Assembly: GCA_028679935.1 (NCBI GenBank)
Contig: JAJRAL010000176.1
Location: forward strand, 1-15,821
Direction: 5' to 3'
From: Methanomassiliicoccales archaeon
GTDB lineage: Archaea; Thermoplasmatota; Thermoplasmata; Methanomassiliicoccales; UBA472
Length of the DNA: 15,821 nucleotides
This document shows positions 14,766-15,821 of this stretch, one piece after another. How positions within the stretch are numbered: the stretch's first letter is position 1; each line of letters begins with the position of its first letter. Under the pieces are notes generated by a model. That model saw only the letters and a list, made by a program, of their open reading frames with translations. It did not search any database and was not told the DNA's origin. Made by a program: the position numbers and the translations under genes.

Positions 14766-15194
14766 TCACTTCTTCTCCGGGACCGCGATCTCCATCGCCA
14801 GGCCATCGAGCATCTTCTGCCCCTTGGCGGTGATGACGCGTCCCTTGTTCTTGCTCTTGGCGACTAGCCCACTGGCCTCTAGCTGCATTATGGCCTTTCG
14901 GGCGATATTGCGCGACCCCTTGACCGCCCTGTTCGGCTTGGAGCCACGGTCGGCGAAGCCGCCATACTCCTCGGCGAGGCGCGAGGTCCCGATCGGCCCG
15001 AGCATGTAGACCTTTCTCAGGATCGATGCCGCCCTAGTGTACCACCAGTCCTTCTGGACCGGGGCCTTTTCAGTGTGTCTTCCAGTACGCACGAACTCCG
15101 CCCACTCTGGCGGCTTGATCGTGTCAATCTCTCGCAGCTTCGCTGAAGTCATCGCTATCAGCTTCTCCGCGGGAACGTCGTATGCAGTAACCAT
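14766..15194 (-). CDS. rps19e: Small-subunit ribosomal protein S19e
   Basis: This 142-residue archaeal/eukaryotic small-subunit protein has a winged-helix core. Its role in 40S/30S maturation is established for the eukaryotic homologue. Recognisable stretches are TAYDVPAEKLIAMTSAKLRE (3-22), PPEWAEFVRTGRHTEKAPVQ (28-47), the hallmark DWWYTRAASILRKVYMLGPI (49-68), YGGFADRGSKPNRAVKGSRN (77-96) and the C-terminal GLVAKSKNKGRVITAKGQKM. It is the first gene of the ribosomal operon. The ATG has AGAGGTAGG upstream, a TATA-like box about 70 bases away, and a leader that contains a perfect 7-base inverted repeat. Its stop overlaps the possible GTG start of the next gene. Confidence 0.97.
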   Translation of the reverse strand: MVTAYDVPAEKLIAMTSAKLREIDTIKPPEWAEFVRTGRHTEKAPVQKDWWYTRAASILRKVYMLGPIGTSRLAEEYGGFADRGSKPNRAVKGSRNIARKAIMQLEASGLVAKSKNKGRVITAKGQKMLDGLAMEIAVPEKK

Positions 15195-15208
15195 TCTTAC
15201 CTACCTCT

Positions 15209-15231
15209 GATTGAGCGTAACTCTCTCAATC
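15209..15231 (-). promoter_or_regulatory. Hairpin in the predicted leader of the rps19e operon
   Basis: GATTGAG (15209-15215) and CTCAATC (15225-15231) form a perfect 7-base inverted repeat around a 9-base loop. It sits between the predicted transcription start (about 15241) and the ribosome binding site, with its edge within about 10 bases of the latter. This is where a ribosomal protein could bind for autogenous translational control. That use is inference; only the repeat and its place are seen. Confidence 0.35.
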
Positions 15232-15261
15232 GTCGGACGACTCAGGCCGCCTAACTAGGTT

Positions 15262-15273
15262 CCATTATTTATG
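15262..15273 (-). promoter_or_regulatory. TATA-like promoter element of the rps19e ribosomal operon
   Basis: The minus strand reads CATAAATAATGG, an AT-rich island in GC-rich surroundings. Initiation about 26 bases downstream would give a leader of roughly 45-50 bases before the rps19e ATG, enough to hold the hairpin and the ribosome binding site. It lies about 100 bases from the divergent ubiX promoter. Confidence 0.5.
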
Positions 15274-15292
15274 TGTTGCGCACTCGAGCCGA

Positions 15293-15306
15293 CCCCGCTG
15301 GCGGGG
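15293..15306. repeat. GC-rich palindrome between the divergent rps19e and ubiX promoters
   Basis: CCCCGCTGGCGGGG can fold as a five-pair stem with a four-base loop. It lies upstream of both the rps19e TATA element and the ubiX TATA element, so it is unlikely to be transcribed from either. It could be a factor binding site or chance in GC-rich sequence. Weak evidence. Confidence 0.25.
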
Positions 15307-15372
15307 TGGGGTGGACGTACCCGTGCGAGCGTCATTCTAGGTTGGGGACACGAAGAGCAAACGCAGGGCGGG

Positions 15373-15382
15373 ATTAAATACC
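15373..15382 (+). promoter_or_regulatory. TATA-like element of ubiX
   Basis: The plus strand reads ATTAAATACC. The 22-31 base distance to the GTG at 15404 places the expected transcription start at or next to the start codon, suggesting a leaderless mRNA and supporting this GTG as the start. Confidence 0.5.
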
Positions 15383-15403
15383 ACCGGCAGAATCTCAGGT
15401 ATC

Positions 15404-15821
15404 GTGAGGACGATAGTCGGCATATCGGGCTCGTCTGGCGTGGTGTACGGAGTCCGCCTCCTGAAGGCGCTGCCGTCCAAGAAGGTCCTGATCATCTCGC
15501 CGATAGCGGAGAAGATTCTCGAGCTCGAGGCGGGCATCGACGCGAATGCCGTCAGGGCCCTGGCCGATGAAACGTATCAGGACTCGGACCTTTTCTCGCC
15601 CACCTCGTCCGGATCGAACCTCTTCGACGCAATGGTCGTATGCCCTTGCTCCGAGAGCACCGTGGCGAAGATTGCCTGTGGCATTGCCGACACGCTGATC
15701 ACTAGGACGGCTGCGGTGGCGCTGAAAGAAGGACGCAAGTTGATACTCGTTCCCAGAGAGACGCCGCTCAGCGCGATTATGCTCGAAAACGAACTCAAGC
15801 TCGCCAGGCTTGGGGTCACGA
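15404..15821 (+). CDS. ubiX: UbiX-type flavin prenyltransferase, 3'-truncated by the window
   Basis: The first 139 residues of a UbiX/Pad1-family enzyme are present; the frame is open at the window end. UbiX joins a dimethylallyl group to reduced FMN to make prenylated FMN, the cofactor of UbiD decarboxylases. Visible are the flavin-binding opening IVGISGSSGVVYGVRLL (4-20), the phosphate and flavin region VVCPCSESTVAKIACGIADT (78-97), and the catalytic region LKEGRKLILVPRETPLSAIM (107-126), with Lys108, Arg118 and Glu119 in the family pattern. In archaea a UbiD homologue acts in a modified mevalonate pathway, which gives ubiX a housekeeping role; no ubiD is in this window. The GTG start fits a leaderless mRNA. 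The usual HLENM motif reads MLENE here. Confidence 0.92.
   Translation, partial: MRTIVGISGSSGVVYGVRLLKALPSKKVLIISPIAEKILELEAGIDANAVRALADETYQDSDLFSPTSSGSNLFDAMVVCPCSESTVAKIACGIADTLITRTAAVALKEGRKLILVPRETPLSAIMLENELKLARLGVT

Noticed and set aside
1..15821. CRISPR array, tRNA or rRNA gene, insertion sequence, or phage gene
   Set aside because: No regularly spaced repeats, cloverleaf-like sequence with a conserved TPsiC-like GTTCRA segment, transposase motif or phage structural gene was recognised on reading; this is by eye, not by search.

Overview
This is a GC-rich stretch of archaeal chromosome. Ribosomal proteins S19e, L31e and L39e, initiation factor aIF6 and a PDCD5-type DNA-binding protein occur together and have no bacterial counterparts. 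Most transcription units start with a TATA-like box about 25-35 bases upstream of the start codon, and several appear leaderless. MptE (a pterin enzyme of methanopterin-type cofactors), a DUF373 membrane protein and a DUF6015-like protein point to the euryarchaeal side, most likely Thermoplasmatota (for example a Methanomassiliicoccales- or MBG-D-like lineage). The phylum is an inference from remembered family distribution, not a search.

Layout, left to right. (1) 1-245: the end of a small plus-strand zinc-ribbon protein, meeting head-on a minus-strand site-2 protease (M50) with tandem PDZ-like domains; the two stop codons share one CTAG. (2) 1897-2298: a small DUF6015-like protein. (3) 2399-9397: a peptide-type ABC importer on the minus strand. 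The substrate-binding protein oppA comes first, with its own promoter and a T-rich terminator. A 296-base spacer with TATA-like boxes and an interrupted inverted repeat follows. Then comes a tightly packed operon: permeases oppB and oppC, ATPases oppD and oppF, and a small two-helix membrane protein. (4) 9789-11610: MptE preceded by a DUF373 membrane protein, probably one transcript. (5) 11804-13299, plus strand: a membrane protein with a zinc ribbon at each end, then a metallo-beta-lactamase-fold hydrolase. (6) 13314-15194, minus strand: the operon rps19e, PDCD5, rpl39e, rpl31e, aIF6. (7) 15404 to the window end, plus strand: the start of a UbiX-type flavin prenyltransferase, divergent from the ribosomal operon.

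The most unusual object is the substrate-binding protein. Its segments are in circularly permuted order: after an N-terminal membrane anchor comes the part that normally forms the C-terminal third of family 5 solute-binding proteins, joined to the normal N-terminal part, and the protein stops just where the moved part would normally begin. Each family segment is present once. The partner ATPases are also odd: OppD carries a CxxC/CxxC zinc ribbon inside a roughly 115-residue insertion just before the ABC signature, and both ATPases carry charged insertions at the same place between Walker A and the Q-loop. Together they suggest a lineage-specific, remodelled peptide importer.

No tRNA, rRNA, CRISPR array, insertion sequence or prophage gene was seen. 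Stretches over about 300 bases without a confident gene are limited to 9398-9788, which holds the oppA promoter and an in-frame open extension beyond the mptE stop codon.
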